From positions 6,880,001 through 6,944,000 of the forward strand of contig NZ_CP147913.1 of the NCBI RefSeq assembly GCF_037414475.1: a stretch of 64,000 bases of DNA, in the 5' to 3' direction. This document shows positions 43,975 to 54,508 of this stretch, one piece after another. The notes below the pieces were generated by a model, which was not told where the DNA came from, did no database searches, and saw only the letters and a list, made by a program, of their open reading frames with translations. This stretch comes from Myxococcus stipitatus (lineage in GTDB: Bacteria > Myxococcota > Myxococcia > Myxococcales > Myxococcaceae). The position numbers and the translations under genes were made by a program. Every line of letters begins with the position of its first letter. The stretch's first letter is position 1.

Positions 43975-46956
43975 ATGTCCGACACCCTTCCCAAGTACTG
44001 GCAGAGCCTGGCCCAGAGAGCGACCGACGGCACGGGGCTCGATGCGCATCACAACGAGTTCGCCGAAGAGCTCCCGGTCGGCGTCGCCGCCGTGCCCCCG
44101 GACGCGAGCTCCCGCCGCGACTTCTTCAAGATGATGGGCCTGAGCGCCGCCGCGGCGATGGTCGCGTGTCAGCGCGCGCCGGTGCAGAAGCTCATCCCCT
44201 ACGCGTCCAGGCCGGACGAGGTGATGCCGGGCACCGCGCTCTGGTACGCCTCCACCTGCGAGGGCTGCTCCGCGCGCTGCGGTCTGCTGTTGAAGACGCG
44301 CGACGGGCGGCCCATCAAGGTCGAGGGCAACGACGAGCATCCCGTCTCGCGCGGGGGGGTGTGCGCGGTGGGGCAGGCCTCCGTGCTCTCGCTCTATGAC
44401 GCGAGCCGGGCGCGCTTCCCCACGAAGACGAACGGCCGTGTCTCCTGGGCGGACCTGGACGCCGAGGTGAAGGCGGGGCTGCTCAAGGCGAAGGACGAAG
44501 GCAAGGCCATCCGGTTGGTGTTGCCCTGGGTGATGGGGCCCACGCTGGAGGCCGGGGTGAAGCGCTTCCTCGCCGCGCATCCCACGGCGCGCACCGTGCG
44601 CTACGAGCCGCTGGGGGAGCTGTCCGCCATTGGCGACGCCTACCGCATCACCCACGGAGTCCGGGTGGTGCCGGACTACCGCTTCGAGCGGACGAAGGTC
44701 ATCGCGAGCTTCGGCGCGGACTTCCTGGGCACGTGGGTGTCGCCCGTGGCCTTCACGCGCCAGTACACGGAAGCGCGCGATGCCGCCGGACGCAGGGCGA
44801 TGTCGCGGCACTATCAAGTCGAACCGGTGATGACGCTCACGGGCGCATCGGCGGACCGCCGCTTCGTGGTGGCTCCATCCGATGTGACGCTGGCCTTGGG
44901 AGACGTGGTGCGCGCGCTGGCGGCGAAGGCCGGTCGCAGCCTGCCGGGGCTCAAGGAGCTGCCGGCCTCCAAGCTGGACAAGGCCTCGATGGACGAACTC
45001 GTCGAGGCGCTGTGGTCTCACCGCACGGAGTCGCTCGTGGTGTGCGGCGGCGACGATGTGGCGGGGCAGGTGCTCGCGGCGACGGCGAACATGCTGCTCG
45101 GCAACGAGGGCACCACGGTGCTCCCGGCGGATGGTGTCCGGCTGGATGAGGATGCCCTGTCCTATGGCGAGCTGCTCGCCGAGCTGAGCGCGGGCAGCGT
45201 GGGCGCGGTGCTCTTCGTGGGCGTGAATCCCGCGTACGCGGACCCTCGGGGTGGGGGACTGGGGGGCCTGCTGAAGGCCGTGCCCCTCACCGTGACGCTC
45301 AATGACCGCCTGGACGAGACCACGCTGCTGACCCGGCTGCACGCTCCTGCCTCCACGCCGCTGGAGTCGTGGGGTGACGCGGAACCTCGCCGGGGCGTGC
45401 TCTCCCTGCGCCAGCCCGCGGTGTCGCCGCTGCACGACACGCGCGATGTGATGGAGTCGCTGCTCACGTGGGCGGGCCTCTCCACGACCCCCTACGATTT
45501 CCTTCGCGCTCGCTGGGAGGCGGAGGTCTTCCCTCGCGCCGGGACGGCGGGACAGGACCTGGGCGCCTTCTGGGACGACGCGGTCCGACGAGGCGTGGTG
45601 ACGCTGCCCTCGACGCCGGTGGAGCCGCTGTCGTTCCGCGAGGAGTCGCTGGCGAAGGCGCTGGCTCCGGTGGCGCGTCCTTCGGGGGAGTGGGAGCTGG
45701 TGCTGTTCCCCTCGGTGGCGATTCGCGATGGCGCACCCGCGAACAACGCGTGGCTCCACGAGGTGCCGGACCCCATCACCAAGGCCACGTGGGGAAACCA
45801 GGCGCTCATCGCCCCGTCGAGGGCCAAGGAGCTGGGCCTGTCCGACGGCGACGTCGTGAAGGTGAGCGTGAGTGGCGCGTCGGTGTCGCTCCCCGTGCTG
45901 GTGCAGGCGGGAACGCATCCCTCCACGCTGGCCGTGGCGGTGGGCCATGGCCGCACGCGGGCCGGACGCATTGGCGACGGTGTGGGCACGCAGGTCTTCC
46001 CGCTCGCGGCGGTGGTGGACGGGCGCGTGCACCGCACGGTGCCAGGGGCGACGGTGGTGGGCACGGGTGAGCATCAGAAGCTGGCGCTCACGCAGACGCA
46101 CTCGCGCCTGGAGGGCCGCCCTCACGTGCGCGAGGCGGAGCTGGCGGAGTTCCTGGTGAACCCCCGCGCGGGCAATGAGGGCCACGGAGGACACGGAACC
46201 AACGGCGCTCATCCGCTCTCCATCTGGTCCGGCCACGAGTACAACGGCCACCGGTGGGCGCTGGCGGTGGACCTGAGCATGTGCACGGGCTGCTCGGCGT
46301 GCGTGGTGTCCTGCCAGGCGGAGAACAACATCCCCAGCGTGGGCCGCGAGGAGGTGCTGCGTCAGCGCGAGATGCACTGGATGCGCATCGACCGGTACTA
46401 CCAGGGCGACGAGGCGAACCCGCAGGTGGTTCATCAGCCGATGATGTGCCAGCACTGCGAGAACGCGCCGTGCGAGACGGTGTGCCCGGTGCTCGCGACG
46501 GTGCACTCGAGCGAGGGGCTCAACCAGCAGGTCTACAACCGCTGCGTCGGCACTCGCTACTGCGCGAACAACTGCCCCACGAAGGTCCGCCGCTTCAACT
46601 GGTTCGACTACCCGCACGACGAGCCGCTCGAGCGGATGGTGCTCAACCCGGACGTGGTGGTCCGCAGCCGGGGCGTCATGGAGAAGTGCTCCATGTGCGT
46701 GCAGCGCATCAGCGAGGGCAAGGCGGCGGCGAACCGCGAGGGCCGGCCGTTGAAGGACGGCGACATCCAGACGGCCTGTCAGCAGAGCTGCCCCGCCAAG
46801 GCCATCCACTTCGGCGACGTGAATGACCCGAACAGCCGGGTGGCGAAGCTGGCGAAGGACGGGCGCTCGTTCCGGTTGCTGGAGGAGCTGAACATCGGGC
46901 CGTCCATCACCTACCTCACGAAGATCCGGAACACCGGGTCGGGAAGCGGAACATGA
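43975..46956 (+). CDS. actB: ActB, molybdopterin-oxidoreductase-like/iron-sulfur fusion subunit
   Basis: A 993-residue subunit. A twin-arginine leader is internal near residue 45 ([17 protein letters not shown]). The large N-terminal part resembles molybdopterin oxidoreductases ([19 protein letters not shown]), although ACIII enzymes do not carry the cofactor. The last ~230 residues bind iron-sulfur clusters: [11 protein letters not shown] (from ~770), [24 protein letters not shown] with CP, and CSMCVQRI...CQQSC. ActB1 and ActB2 are thus one chain, as in known ACIII. It overlaps actC by ATGA. Confidence 0.94.
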   Translation: MSDTLPKYWQSLAQRATDGTGLDAHHNEFAEELPVGVAAVPPDASSRRDFFKMMGLSAAAAMVACQRAPVQKLIPYASRPDEVMPGTALWYASTCEGCSARCGLLLKTRDGRPIKVEGNDEHPVSRGGVCAVGQASVLSLYDASRARFPTKTNGRVSWADLDAEVKAGLLKAKDEGKAIRLVLPWVMGPTLEAGVKRFLAAHPTARTVRYEPLGELSAIGDAYRITHGVRVVPDYRFERTKVIASFGADFLGTWVSPVAFTRQYTEARDAAGRRAMSRHYQVEPVMTLTGASADRRFVVAPSDVTLALGDVVRALAAKAGRSLPGLKELPASKLDKASMDELVEALWSHRTESLVVCGGDDVAGQVLAATANMLLGNEGTTVLPADGVRLDEDALSYGELLAELSAGSVGAVLFVGVNPAYADPRGGGLGGLLKAVPLTVTLNDRLDETTLLTRLHAPASTPLESWGDAEPRRGVLSLRQPAVSPLHDTRDVMESLLTWAGLSTTPYDFLRARWEAEVFPRAGTAGQDLGAFWDDAVRRGVVTLPSTPVEPLSFREESLAKALAPVARPSGEWELVLFPSVAIRDGAPANNAWLHEVPDPITKATWGNQALIAPSRAKELGLSDGDVVKVSVSGASVSLPVLVQAGTHPSTLAVAVGHGRTRAGRIGDGVGTQVFPLAAVVDGRVHRTVPGATVVGTGEHQKLALTQTHSRLEGRPHVREAELAEFLVNPRAGNEGHGGHGTNGAHPLSIWSGHEYNGHRWALAVDLSMCTGCSACVVSCQAENNIPSVGREEVLRQREMHWMRIDRYYQGDEANPQVVHQPMMCQHCENAPCETVCPVLATVHSSEGLNQQVYNRCVGTRYCANNCPTKVRRFNWFDYPHDEPLERMVLNPDVVVRSRGVMEKCSMCVQRISEGKAAANREGRPLKDGDIQTACQQSCPAKAIHFGDVNDPNSRVAKLAKDGRSFRLLEELNIGPSITYLTKIRNTGSGSGT

Positions 46957-48437
46957 GCAACCAGCACCTGTCCCCGCTGCGCGTGCCGCTGGTCAGCGAG
47001 CCGCGCACCCTGGGCCAGCTCACCGAGGAGATCTGCGCCCCCATGGAGCGCTCGCCCACGTGGAAGTGGTGGGTGGCGTTCGGCATCGCGGTGGCGGTGT
47101 TGGCCACGGGCGCGGGCATCGTCGCGTACCAGGTGGGCACCGGCATCGGCGTGTGGGGTCTGAACAAGACCATCGGCTGGGCGTTCGACATCACCAACTT
47201 CGTGTTCTGGGTGGGCATTGGCCACGCGGGCACGCTCATCTCCGCCATCCTCTTCTTGTTCCGGCAGAAGTGGCGCACCAGCATCAACCGCGCGGCGGAG
47301 GCGATGACGCTGTTCGCCGTGATGTGCGCGGCGCTCTTCCCGCTCATCCACATGGGGCGGCCCTGGCTGGCCTTCTGGGTGCTGCCGTATCCCAATACGC
47401 GCGGCAGCCTCTGGGTGAACTTCCGCTCGCCGCTGTTGTGGGACGTGTTCGCCATCTCCACGTACTTCACCGTGTCGGCGGTGTTCTGGTACGTGGGGCT
47501 GATTCCGGACCTGGCCACCGTGCGCGACAGGCTGAAGGCGGGCGTGCGCAAGGCCGTCTTCAAGGTGATGTCGCTGGGGTGGACGGGCTCGAACCGGACG
47601 TGGAGCCGCTACGAGACGGTGTACCTGCTGCTCGCGGGCCTGGCCACGCCGCTGGTGCTCAGCGTGCACACCATCGTCTCCATGGACTTCGCCACGTCGG
47701 TGATTCCCGGCTGGCACACCACCATCTTCCCGCCGTACTTCGTCGCGGGCGCGGTGTTCAGCGGCTTCGCCATGGTGCTGACGCTGATGATCATCACCCG
47801 CGTGGTGCTGGGCTACGAGCACCTCATCACCCTGCGCCACCTGGAGAACATGACGAAGGTCATCATCGTCACCGGTGGCCTGGTGTCGCTGGCGTACGCG
47901 ACGGAGTTCTTCATCGCCTGGTACTCGGGCAACCCCTACGAGCGCTTCGCCTTCATGAACCGCGCGTTCGGCCCCTACGCCTGGGCGTATTGGATCATGG
48001 TGACGTGCAACGTGGTGTCGCCGCACCTGTTCTGGTTCAAGAAGATTCGCACCTCGCCCGCGGCCATCTTCGTGCTGTCCTTGGTCATCAACGTGGGCAT
48101 GTGGTTCGAGCGCTTCGTCATCATCGTGACGAGCCTCCACCGGGACTTCCTGCCCAGCAGCTGGTCCATGTACACGCCGACGATGGTGGAGGTGGGGACC
48201 TTCATCGGCACCTTCGGCCTCTTCTTCACCCTGTTCCTGCTCTTCGTGCGAGTGCTGCCCATCATCTCCATCGGCGAGGTGAAAAGCGTGCTGGGCTTCG
48301 CGCGAAGCACGCCGGCGCACCCCGAGACTCCGCCTTCGACGCGTCCTGCCCCCGCGCAGGACGCGCCGGAAGAGTCCTCGGCGGCCCGGCATCACCCGCC
48401 GCTGGCCATCGCCACCCGGAAGGATGTCCCCGTATGA
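46953..48437 (+). CDS. actC: ActC, NrfD-like quinol-oxidising membrane subunit
   Basis: A 494-residue protein with about ten helices, homologous to NrfD/PsrC membrane subunits ([53 protein letters not shown]). In ACIII this subunit carries the quinol site. The C-terminal ~40 residues are Pro/Ala-rich. Overlaps actB and actD by 4 bp each, so expression is coupled. Confidence 0.93.
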   Translation: MSNQHLSPLRVPLVSEPRTLGQLTEEICAPMERSPTWKWWVAFGIAVAVLATGAGIVAYQVGTGIGVWGLNKTIGWAFDITNFVFWVGIGHAGTLISAILFLFRQKWRTSINRAAEAMTLFAVMCAALFPLIHMGRPWLAFWVLPYPNTRGSLWVNFRSPLLWDVFAISTYFTVSAVFWYVGLIPDLATVRDRLKAGVRKAVFKVMSLGWTGSNRTWSRYETVYLLLAGLATPLVLSVHTIVSMDFATSVIPGWHTTIFPPYFVAGAVFSGFAMVLTLMIITRVVLGYEHLITLRHLENMTKVIIVTGGLVSLAYATEFFIAWYSGNPYERFAFMNRAFGPYAWAYWIMVTCNVVSPHLFWFKKIRTSPAAIFVLSLVINVGMWFERFVIIVTSLHRDFLPSSWSMYTPTMVEVGTFIGTFGLFFTLFLLFVRVLPIISIGEVKSVLGFARSTPAHPETPPSTRPAPAQDAPEESSAARHHPPLAIATRKDVPV

Positions 48438-48955
48438 GCGCCCCCGTCCTCATCGGTTATTTCGACAGCGAGGAGCAGGTCCTGGAGGCCACGCGCGCGG
48501 CGCGCGAGGCGGGACATGACCTGCGCGATGTGTACACGCCCTACGCGGTGCATGGCCTGGATGCCGCGATGGGGCTCAAGCCCAGCCGGCTGACGTGGGT
48601 GTGCTTCGCGGCGGGCGCCCTGGGCTGCACGCTGGCGATGTCCCTGCAGCTCTACACCAGCGTGGTGAGCTGGCCGCTCAACGTGGGTGGAAAGCCGTTC
48701 AACTCGTTCCCGGCCTTCATCCCGGTGACGTTCGAGTTGACGGTGCTCTTCGCCGCGCTGACCACGGTGGGCGCGTTCTTCGTGAGGGCGAAGCTGTTCC
48801 CGGGCAACAAGCGTCAGGCGCTGCCTCGGGTGACGGATGACCGCTTCGCCATCGTCATCGCGCCCGGCCAGAAGCCGAACGCGCTGGAGTCGGCCGAAGC
48901 GCTGCTCAGGGAGCATGGCGCGGTGGCCACGGACTTGAAGGAGGTGGCGTCGTGA
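48434..48955 (+). CDS. actD: ActD, DUF3341 membrane subunit
   Basis: A 173-residue protein of the DUF3341 family: an N-terminal soluble part ([36 protein letters not shown]), two membrane helices, and the conserved [20 protein letters not shown] segment between them. ActD is the small integral subunit of ACIII. Gene order and 4-bp overlaps support the assignment. Confidence 0.93.
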   Translation: MSAPVLIGYFDSEEQVLEATRAAREAGHDLRDVYTPYAVHGLDAAMGLKPSRLTWVCFAAGALGCTLAMSLQLYTSVVSWPLNVGGKPFNSFPAFIPVTFELTVLFAALTTVGAFFVRAKLFPGNKRQALPRVTDDRFAIVIAPGQKPNALESAEALLREHGAVATDLKEVAS

Positions 48956-49521
48956 GCAAGAGGTGGGTGGGACTGGCGGCGCTGGGGCTGGCCCTGGCGG
49001 GCTGCGAGCAGGACGAGACGAAGCCCAACTTCGAGTACGCGCCGGACATGGTGGCGTCCGTTCCCTACGACAGCTTCGCGAGCAACCCGAACACGCCCGA
49101 CGGCAAGACGCTGCTATCTCCGGCCAAGGGCACGGTGCCGCGCGGGCATCTCCCCATGCACCTGACCTCGGGACCTGAGGCCGCCGAGCGCGCGGGGGCG
49201 GAGCTGCGCAATCCCTATCCGGCCTCGCCCGAGGTGCTCGCGCGGGGACAGACGGCGTTCATGCGCTACTGCTCGCCGTGTCACGGCTCGGGGGGAGTGG
49301 GGGATGGGCCGGTGACGGCGCGCTTCCCCATGCCTCCGTCGCTTCTCGCGGAGCACGCGGTGGGGCTGCCGGACGGGCGCATCTTCCACATCATCACCCA
49401 TGGGCAGGGATTGATGCCGGCCCATGGTTCGCAGGTGGCGCCGGAGGACCGGTGGAAGCTGGTCCACTACGTGCGCTCGCTCCAGAACCCCGCGCGCACC
49501 GCGCGCAAGGAGACGCCATGA
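48952..49521 (+). CDS. actE: ActE, monohaem cytochrome c subunit
   Basis: A 189-residue lipoprotein cytochrome (leader ALGLALAGC) with a single CSPCH haem site and a distal methionine candidate in HGQGLMPAHGSQV. Matches the ActE subunit that accepts electrons on the periplasmic side of ACIII. GTG start overlapping the actD stop; stop overlaps actF. Confidence 0.92.
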   Translation: MSKRWVGLAALGLALAGCEQDETKPNFEYAPDMVASVPYDSFASNPNTPDGKTLLSPAKGTVPRGHLPMHLTSGPEAAERAGAELRNPYPASPEVLARGQTAFMRYCSPCHGSGGVGDGPVTARFPMPPSLLAEHAVGLPDGRIFHIITHGQGLMPAHGSQVAPEDRWKLVHYVRSLQNPARTARKETP

Positions 49522-50714
49522 GCGCCCCGGTCCACGCCTCCGCGAATGAGTCGCGCGGTGGCTTCGCTGTCTCGCCTGTCTTCCATCGCGCCGCGCAGGT
49601 GGCGGCGGGAGCGGGGTTGGGTGTGCTGGTCCTCGGTCTGGTGCAGGCCCCGGAGCGCGCGCTGACGAGCCTGCTGACCAGCGGCTTCTACTTCCTGTGC
49701 CTGGGCCTGGGCGGCGCGGTGTTCCTCGCGTTGATGTACGTGGCCAACGCGGGCTGGTTCACTGTGTTCAAGCGCATCCCGGAGGCCTTCACGGCCTATG
49801 TGCCGTGGGGCGCCGTGACGATGCTGGCGCTGTTGCCCTTCGTGGCGACGCTGTACCCATGGGCGAAGCCGGGCGTGATGGAGACGGACCACCTGCTGCA
49901 CCAGAAGGAGGCCTTCCTCAACGTCCCGTTCTTCGCCATCCGGATGGTCGTCATGTTGGGGTTGTGGGTGGCCTTCACGTGGGCGCTGCGGCGCAACTCG
50001 CTCAAGCAGGACGTGGAGCATGGAGAGGTGCTCACGCGGCGCAACGTGAAGGTGTCCGCGGTGTTCCTGGTGCTCTTCGCGCTGACGTTCTGCCTGGCCG
50101 CGTTCGACTGGCTGATGAGTCTGGAGCCGCACTGGTTCAGCACCATCTACGCGCTCTACAACGTGGCGGGGCTGCTCAGCTCCAGTGTGTGTGCCATCAC
50201 GGTGGTGGCGGTGCTGCTCCACCGGGCGGGTGCGTTGCCCCAGCTCAACAGCAGCCACCTCCATGACTTGGGCAAGCTGATGTTCGGCTTCGCCACGCTG
50301 TGGGCCTACCTCTGGTTCTCGCAGTTCATGCTCATCTGGTACGCGAACATCCCCGAGGAGACGGTGTACTTCATCGCGCGGATGCACGGCGGCTGGGAGG
50401 TGCCGTTCTACGCGAACGTGGCGCTGAACTGGGCGCTGCCCTTCGTGTTGCTGCTGCCTCGTCCGGCGAAGATGAACCCGTCGCACCTCCTGCGTGTGGC
50501 GGCGGTGCTGCTGGTGGGGCGCTGGTTGGACCTCTACCTGATGGTGGCTCCGGCGCACCGGCCCGAGGGCTTGAGCGTGGGCGTGTATGAGCTGGCGGGC
50601 TTCCTGGGTGTGGGCGCGCTCTTCACGCTCGCGGTGACTCGGGCGGTGCGCACCACGCCGATGATTCCCGTGGGTGACCCGTACCTGGTGGAGAGCCTGC
50701 ATCACCACACCTGA
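49518..50714 (+). CDS. actF: ActF, second NrfD-like membrane subunit
   Basis: A 398-residue, ~ten-helix protein of the same broad family as ActC but shorter, with family phrases FKRIPEAFTAYVPWGA, CLAAFDWLMSLEPHWFSTIY and FSQFMLIWYANIPEETVYF. ActF pairs with ActC in the membrane arm of ACIII. It is the last gene of the operon; a strong intrinsic terminator follows 90 bp later. No aa3 oxidase genes follow, so electrons presumably go to cytochrome c and oxidases encoded elsewhere (a cbb3 system starts near 59.6 kb). Confidence 0.92.
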   Translation: MSAPVHASANESRGGFAVSPVFHRAAQVAAGAGLGVLVLGLVQAPERALTSLLTSGFYFLCLGLGGAVFLALMYVANAGWFTVFKRIPEAFTAYVPWGAVTMLALLPFVATLYPWAKPGVMETDHLLHQKEAFLNVPFFAIRMVVMLGLWVAFTWALRRNSLKQDVEHGEVLTRRNVKVSAVFLVLFALTFCLAAFDWLMSLEPHWFSTIYALYNVAGLLSSSVCAITVVAVLLHRAGALPQLNSSHLHDLGKLMFGFATLWAYLWFSQFMLIWYANIPEETVYFIARMHGGWEVPFYANVALNWALPFVLLLPRPAKMNPSHLLRVAAVLLVGRWLDLYLMVAPAHRPEGLSVGVYELAGFLGVGALFTLAVTRAVRTTPMIPVGDPYLVESLHHHT

Positions 50715-50804
50715 GCACGGGACTCGCATGGAATGGATGTCCGGGGGCACGGACCCTCTCGGGCAGAGACCTTAGGGAGTCTCTGTCCGAGGTGACCCCG
50801 GCGG

Positions 50805-50854
50805 GCGATGCCACCCGCAGTACCTCCTCGGGCGGGTGGCATCGCTCTTTTTAT
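50805..50854 (+). terminator. strong rho-independent terminator of the act operon
   Basis: GCGATGCCACCCGC (50805-50818) and GCGGGTGGCATCGC (50832-50845) form a perfect 14-bp stem with a 13-nt loop, followed at once by TCTTTTTAT. Textbook intrinsic terminator structure, the clearest in the window. Confidence 0.95.
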
Positions 50855-50870
50855 GCTCCAATCCGGCGCC

Positions 50871-51971
50871 ATGCCTTCTTCCGAGACGCTCCGCGTCGCC
50901 CTGCTGGGCTATGGCTTCGCGGGCAAGTCCTTCCACGCTCCGCTGCTGCGCACGGTGGAGGGGTTGTCGCTGAACGTCGTGGCGTCCAGTCGGCCGGAGG
51001 CCGTGCGTTCGGACCTGCCGGGGGTTGAAGTGCTCGCGTCCGCGCTCGACGCGGCCACGCACCCCGAGGTGGACGTGGTGGTCGTGGCCACGCCGAATGA
51101 GACCCATGCCTCGCTCGCGGAGGCGGCGCTGCGCGCGGGCAAGCACGTGGTGGTCGACAAGCCCTTCACCGTCACGCTGGCTCAGGCGCGTGGACTCGCC
51201 GCGCTCGCGCGAGAGCAGGGGCGAGTGCTCTCGGTGTTCCAGAACCGCCGCTGGGACAGTGACTTCCTCGCGCTCAAGTCACTGCTCTCGCGAGGGGTGC
51301 TCGGACGTGTCACCCATGTCGAGTCGCGGTTCGACCGCTTCCGTCCCGAGGTCCGCTCGCGTTGGCGTGAGCAGCCCGTTCCTGGCGCGGGCATCTGGTT
51401 CGATTTGGGGCCTCACCTCGTGGACCAGGCGCTGCAACTCTTCGGTGTGCCCGACAGTGTGGTGGCGCTGCTGTCGGCGAGCCGTGATGGCTCGGCCATC
51501 GAGGACTGGAGCCAGGTGACGCTGGTGTATCCACGCCGGTACGTCGTGCTCCAGGCGTCCATGCTCGTCGCGGGTGGACTGCCTCGCTTCGCCGTACATG
51601 GGACGCGGGGCTCCTGGTTGAAGCATGGGATGGATTCGCAGGAGCGCCGCCTCGTCGCTGGCGAGCTTCCTGGCGCGCGGGACTGGGGAGCGGACCCTTC
51701 GCCGGGGCAACTGCTCACGGGCACGTCCGACGAAGCGCTGGTGACGGAAGCGCCGCGTGGGGACTATCGCCGGTACTACGCGGGAGTCCGGGACGCCGTG
51801 TGGGGGCTCGCACACAACCCGGTGACTCCCGCGCAGGCGGTGGCCGTGTCCGCGGTGTTGGAGGCGGCGCTCCAGTCCGCGCGTCTGGGGTGTGCCCGTG
51901 AGCCGGACCTCACCCCCGAGGAGCACCGCGCCTTTCAGGCGGACACGGACGGCGTCTCACGGGTCCCGTAG
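50871..51971 (+). CDS. Gfo/Idh/MocA family oxidoreductase
   Basis: A 366-residue NAD(P)-dependent dehydrogenase. The Rossmann domain is at residues 1-125 (VALLGYGFAGKSFHAPLL, VVVVATPNETHASLAEAAL), with the family DKPFTVT motif near residue 100. The C-terminal domain has the GIWFDLGPHLVDQALQLFG catalytic Asp/His region. The GYGFAGKSFHAPL signature is that of the YvaA/scyllo-inositol dehydrogenase group; substrate sugar or cyclitol unknown. Start at 50871 is preferred; an ATG at 50853 lies within the T-tract of the terminator. It ends 10 bp before a convergent gene. Confidence 0.88.
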   Translation: MPSSETLRVALLGYGFAGKSFHAPLLRTVEGLSLNVVASSRPEAVRSDLPGVEVLASALDAATHPEVDVVVVATPNETHASLAEAALRAGKHVVVDKPFTVTLAQARGLAALAREQGRVLSVFQNRRWDSDFLALKSLLSRGVLGRVTHVESRFDRFRPEVRSRWREQPVPGAGIWFDLGPHLVDQALQLFGVPDSVVALLSASRDGSAIEDWSQVTLVYPRRYVVLQASMLVAGGLPRFAVHGTRGSWLKHGMDSQERRLVAGELPGARDWGADPSPGQLLTGTSDEALVTEAPRGDYRRYYAGVRDAVWGLAHNPVTPAQAVAVSAVLEAALQSARLGCAREPDLTPEEHRAFQADTDGVSRVP

Positions 51972-51981
51972 TCCGTGGGCC

Positions 51982-52617
51982 TCAGAACTGTCCCGTCAGG
52001 CCCAGCGTGCTGCCCTTCGAGTCCACGGAGAGCGCCGGCTGGACGCTCACGGTGGTGTCACTGGAGGGTGATGGCAGGTTCGACGCGTGGGTCATCTCGT
52101 AGCCGATGATGGACCCGAGCATGGTGAAGGCTGGCACGAGCAGGAAGATGGTGTCCTCGACCTTCTCCTTCGGGCGCAGGTGCGCGGTCAGCACCGCGGC
52201 GCCCCCGCCCGCGACGGCGCCCAGCAGGACGCCCTCTGGGGTTCCTTTCCCCTTCGCCATCCTCCCGCCCAGGAGGACTCCGAACGGCGCACCGACCGCG
52301 GCGCCCAGGAGAAACCCGCGCTCCCAACTCGCGTACTTCTGGGCACTGGAGGCGCCGAAGACGCTGTCGTCGTTGTCCCCCATGGCCACTCCCGTCAATC
52401 CCAAGCCCAGCGCGGTCAGGAACATCATCCCCGTCTCGGCCGCGACGCGGCCTACCTTCCTCCCGCCCGTTTCTCCTCGGGGCGTGTCCAATCGAGGCAG
52501 CGGCTCGAGGGTGGCAGCGGACGGTGCTTCCGACGCGAAGCCAACCCCGGGGAGCACGAGGACACATCCGAGTGCCACGAACCGATTCCATGCCGACAGG
52601 CGCTTGATGGCTTTCAT
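51982..52617 (-). CDS. exported glycine-rich hypothetical protein
   Basis: A 211-residue protein with a leader (FVALGCVLVLPGVGFASE), a low-complexity linker and four glycine-rich hydrophobic segments (MMFLTALGLGLTGVAMG, FLLGAAVGAPFGVLLGG, GVLLGAVAGGGAAVL, IFLLVPAFTMLGSIIG) reminiscent of glycine-zipper envelope proteins. Start at 52617 (MKAIKRL) chosen over longer options that lack a leader. No family assigned; likely an inner- or outer-membrane protein. The 246-bp gap to the SEC-C gene shows short GC-rich hairpins but nothing definite. Confidence 0.65.
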   Translation of the reverse strand: MKAIKRLSAWNRFVALGCVLVLPGVGFASEAPSAATLEPLPRLDTPRGETGGRKVGRVAAETGMMFLTALGLGLTGVAMGDNDDSVFGASSAQKYASWERGFLLGAAVGAPFGVLLGGRMAKGKGTPEGVLLGAVAGGGAAVLTAHLRPKEKVEDTIFLLVPAFTMLGSIIGYEMTHASNLPSPSSDTTVSVQPALSVDSKGSTLGLTGQF

Positions 52618-52863
52618 GTCCCTACCCATTTGCAAGAGGGTTGCCCAAAGGACTTCCCTCTGGGACTCCCCGTGGAAGGGGAGGTGCGCGTGAAATCGCA
52701 TGCTCAATTCCCATGCGGATGTGCACGCCGTTGCACGATAGCTGTGAACCCCAGGTCTTCCGCGCCACACCCAGGGGCAGGTGTCCGCCCCAGCCCGGGC
52801 GCCGCCTGATACGGTGCGCCGACGATTTCACCGCTCGCCTCGCGAGCCGAGAGGCCCCTCCCC

Positions 52864-54162
52864 TTGAGTCAGAAGAAACCCGGACGCAACGACCCGTGCC
52901 CCTGCGGCAGCGGCAAGAAGTACAAGGTGTGCCACGCCGCCCAGGACCGCGCGAACGCGCCGCCTCCGAGTGTTCCCGTTCACCGTCCCCAAGAGGCGTC
53001 CTTCCTGGCGACGAAGGGGAGGCAGAAGCAGGCCGATGGGAGCTACCCGATGTTCGTGCTGGAGCGGTTCGGTCAGCTCCTGGCGGGGTGGGGGCCGGAG
53101 CCGAAGCTGCGCTTCGACGTGGATGCCTTCGACTCGTTCGTGAACACGCACCTGGCGCGCCTCACCGAGGAGGAGGCCGCGGACGCCGCGAGCATGTATC
53201 AGGCGTTGTTCACGGGCTGGATGCGGGAGTTGGGGGCGGAGCAGGCGGGCATCTTCCTGACGGGCCTCGCGCTGGAGACGCTCAACCGGTCCACGAAGCC
53301 TGGGCTGTCGCGCGAGGACCAGGGCGTCCTGGGCGCGGTCTCCCGATTGTCGCTCAAGGCGAACCGGCCCAAGGGCCTGCCGCTCGAGGACCACCCCATC
53401 ATCAAGGTGGTGTTCGACGTGCAGTTCCGCGAGTGGCGCGCCCGCCACAAGGAGTGGCTGGAGAAGCACGAGGCGCTGCTGGATGAGTCCTCCTTGTCGG
53501 AGCAGGCGCGCGAGGCGCTCAAGCAGGCCCGCGAGGGGAACGTGGATGCGCTGCTGAACTACGTGAAGGAGGACCCGGAGCTCGCCGAGCGCATCGCTCG
53601 CGAGGCCAAGGAGCGCGCGGTCCGCGTCGAGGCGAAGCTGCGTGAGCCATCCACGCCGCCGGTGTTCGCGCCGGAAGAGGAGCTGTGGCTGACGTGTGTC
53701 CTCTGGGAGCCGATGCAGGCGCTCAAGGGGCTGCCGTCGAGCGCCGAGCCCGCGGTGCGGAGGGAGGCGGTGACGGCGCTGCTGCGAGGTGTGAAGGGTG
53801 CGCTCGATGAGGACTTCCTCGCGGGGATGCTGGGGCGCATGCGCGAGAAGGCCCAGGATGCCTCGTTGGACGAAGCCACGCGGGCCTGGTTCACGGATGC
53901 CTCCATCGCGTTCGAGGCCGAGCCCGCGCGCATGGCGCTGGCGGCGTTGCTGACGGCGCGGCAGGAGGCGGTGGGGCGCTCGGCGGAGGAGATGGTGGCG
54001 CTCGCGGACTTGAAGGCGCTGACCACCTGGACGCCAGAGGGCTTCGAGCCCTACCGGACGCTGCTGCTCCAGATGGGGCTGCCTGCCTCGGCCGAGCGCA
54101 TCGCCCGGTGCCAGGAGTGGCTGCGAACCCATCCGGTGGCCCTGCGCGCCGCGCCGGAGTGA
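52864..54162 (+). CDS. SEC-C metal-binding motif protein
   Basis: A 432-residue cytoplasmic protein starting with TTG. Residues 7-24 form a SEC-C zinc motif (GRNDPCPCGSGKKYKVCH), the same motif found at the SecA C-terminus and in many bacterial proteins. The rest is helical, with charged repeats (AREGNVDALLNYVKEDPELAERIAREAKE) and no recognised catalytic motif. Here the zinc motif is N-terminal, not C-terminal as in SecA. The last codons and the stop form the first unit of a tandem repeat array. Function unknown. Confidence 0.75.
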   Translation: MSQKKPGRNDPCPCGSGKKYKVCHAAQDRANAPPPSVPVHRPQEASFLATKGRQKQADGSYPMFVLERFGQLLAGWGPEPKLRFDVDAFDSFVNTHLARLTEEEAADAASMYQALFTGWMRELGAEQAGIFLTGLALETLNRSTKPGLSREDQGVLGAVSRLSLKANRPKGLPLEDHPIIKVVFDVQFREWRARHKEWLEKHEALLDESSLSEQAREALKQAREGNVDALLNYVKEDPELAERIAREAKERAVRVEAKLREPSTPPVFAPEEELWLTCVLWEPMQALKGLPSSAEPAVRREAVTALLRGVKGALDEDFLAGMLGRMREKAQDASLDEATRAWFTDASIAFEAEPARMALAALLTARQEAVGRSAEEMVALADLKALTTWTPEGFEPYRTLLLQMGLPASAERIARCQEWLRTHPVALRAAPE

Positions 54163-54449
54163 GAGTCCTGGCTGCCGCCGGGCTCATGGCCCGGTGTCGG
54201 CGGCAGGGAGTGGCTGTCCTGTGTCGCCGTGTGTCGCGCCGAAGCGAGAAGCCCTGCCTTGGCATGGCGCATCGCTCGATGTCGGCGGTGGGAAGCGGCG
54301 GTCCGGTATCGCCGCGTGCCGCGCCGGCGTGAGAAGCCTGGCCTCGGTCGGGTGCATGGCCCGGTGTTGGTTGGCGCTGTCGCCGTGTGTTGTGCCGGAG
54401 TGAGAAGGCGGGCCTCGGCTGGGCTCATGGCCTGGTGTCGGTGACTCAC
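54151..54449 (+). repeat. degenerate 85-bp tandem repeat array
   Basis: Four diverged units starting at 54151, 54236, 54321 and about 54392. The first two are 85 bp, the third about 70 bp after an internal deletion, the last truncated. Each begins with a GCGCCGGAGTGAGAG-like block and has CTCATGGCCCGGTGTCGG in its middle. The first block contains the stop codon of the SEC-C gene, so later units repeat its 3' end. The gap 54163-54508 holds no other gene. Unit 1 can form a hairpin (CTGCCGCC/GGCGGCAG). Confidence 0.8.
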
Positions 54450-54508
54450 CCCACCCATGCGGTGTGGCTCCTCGCCGCGCCAGCGCGCGACAGGGCCAGG
54501 CGCGGACG

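Noticed and set aside
54151-54449. CRISPR array
   Set aside because: Units are contiguous and diverged, with no constant repeat and variable spacers, and no cas genes are nearby.
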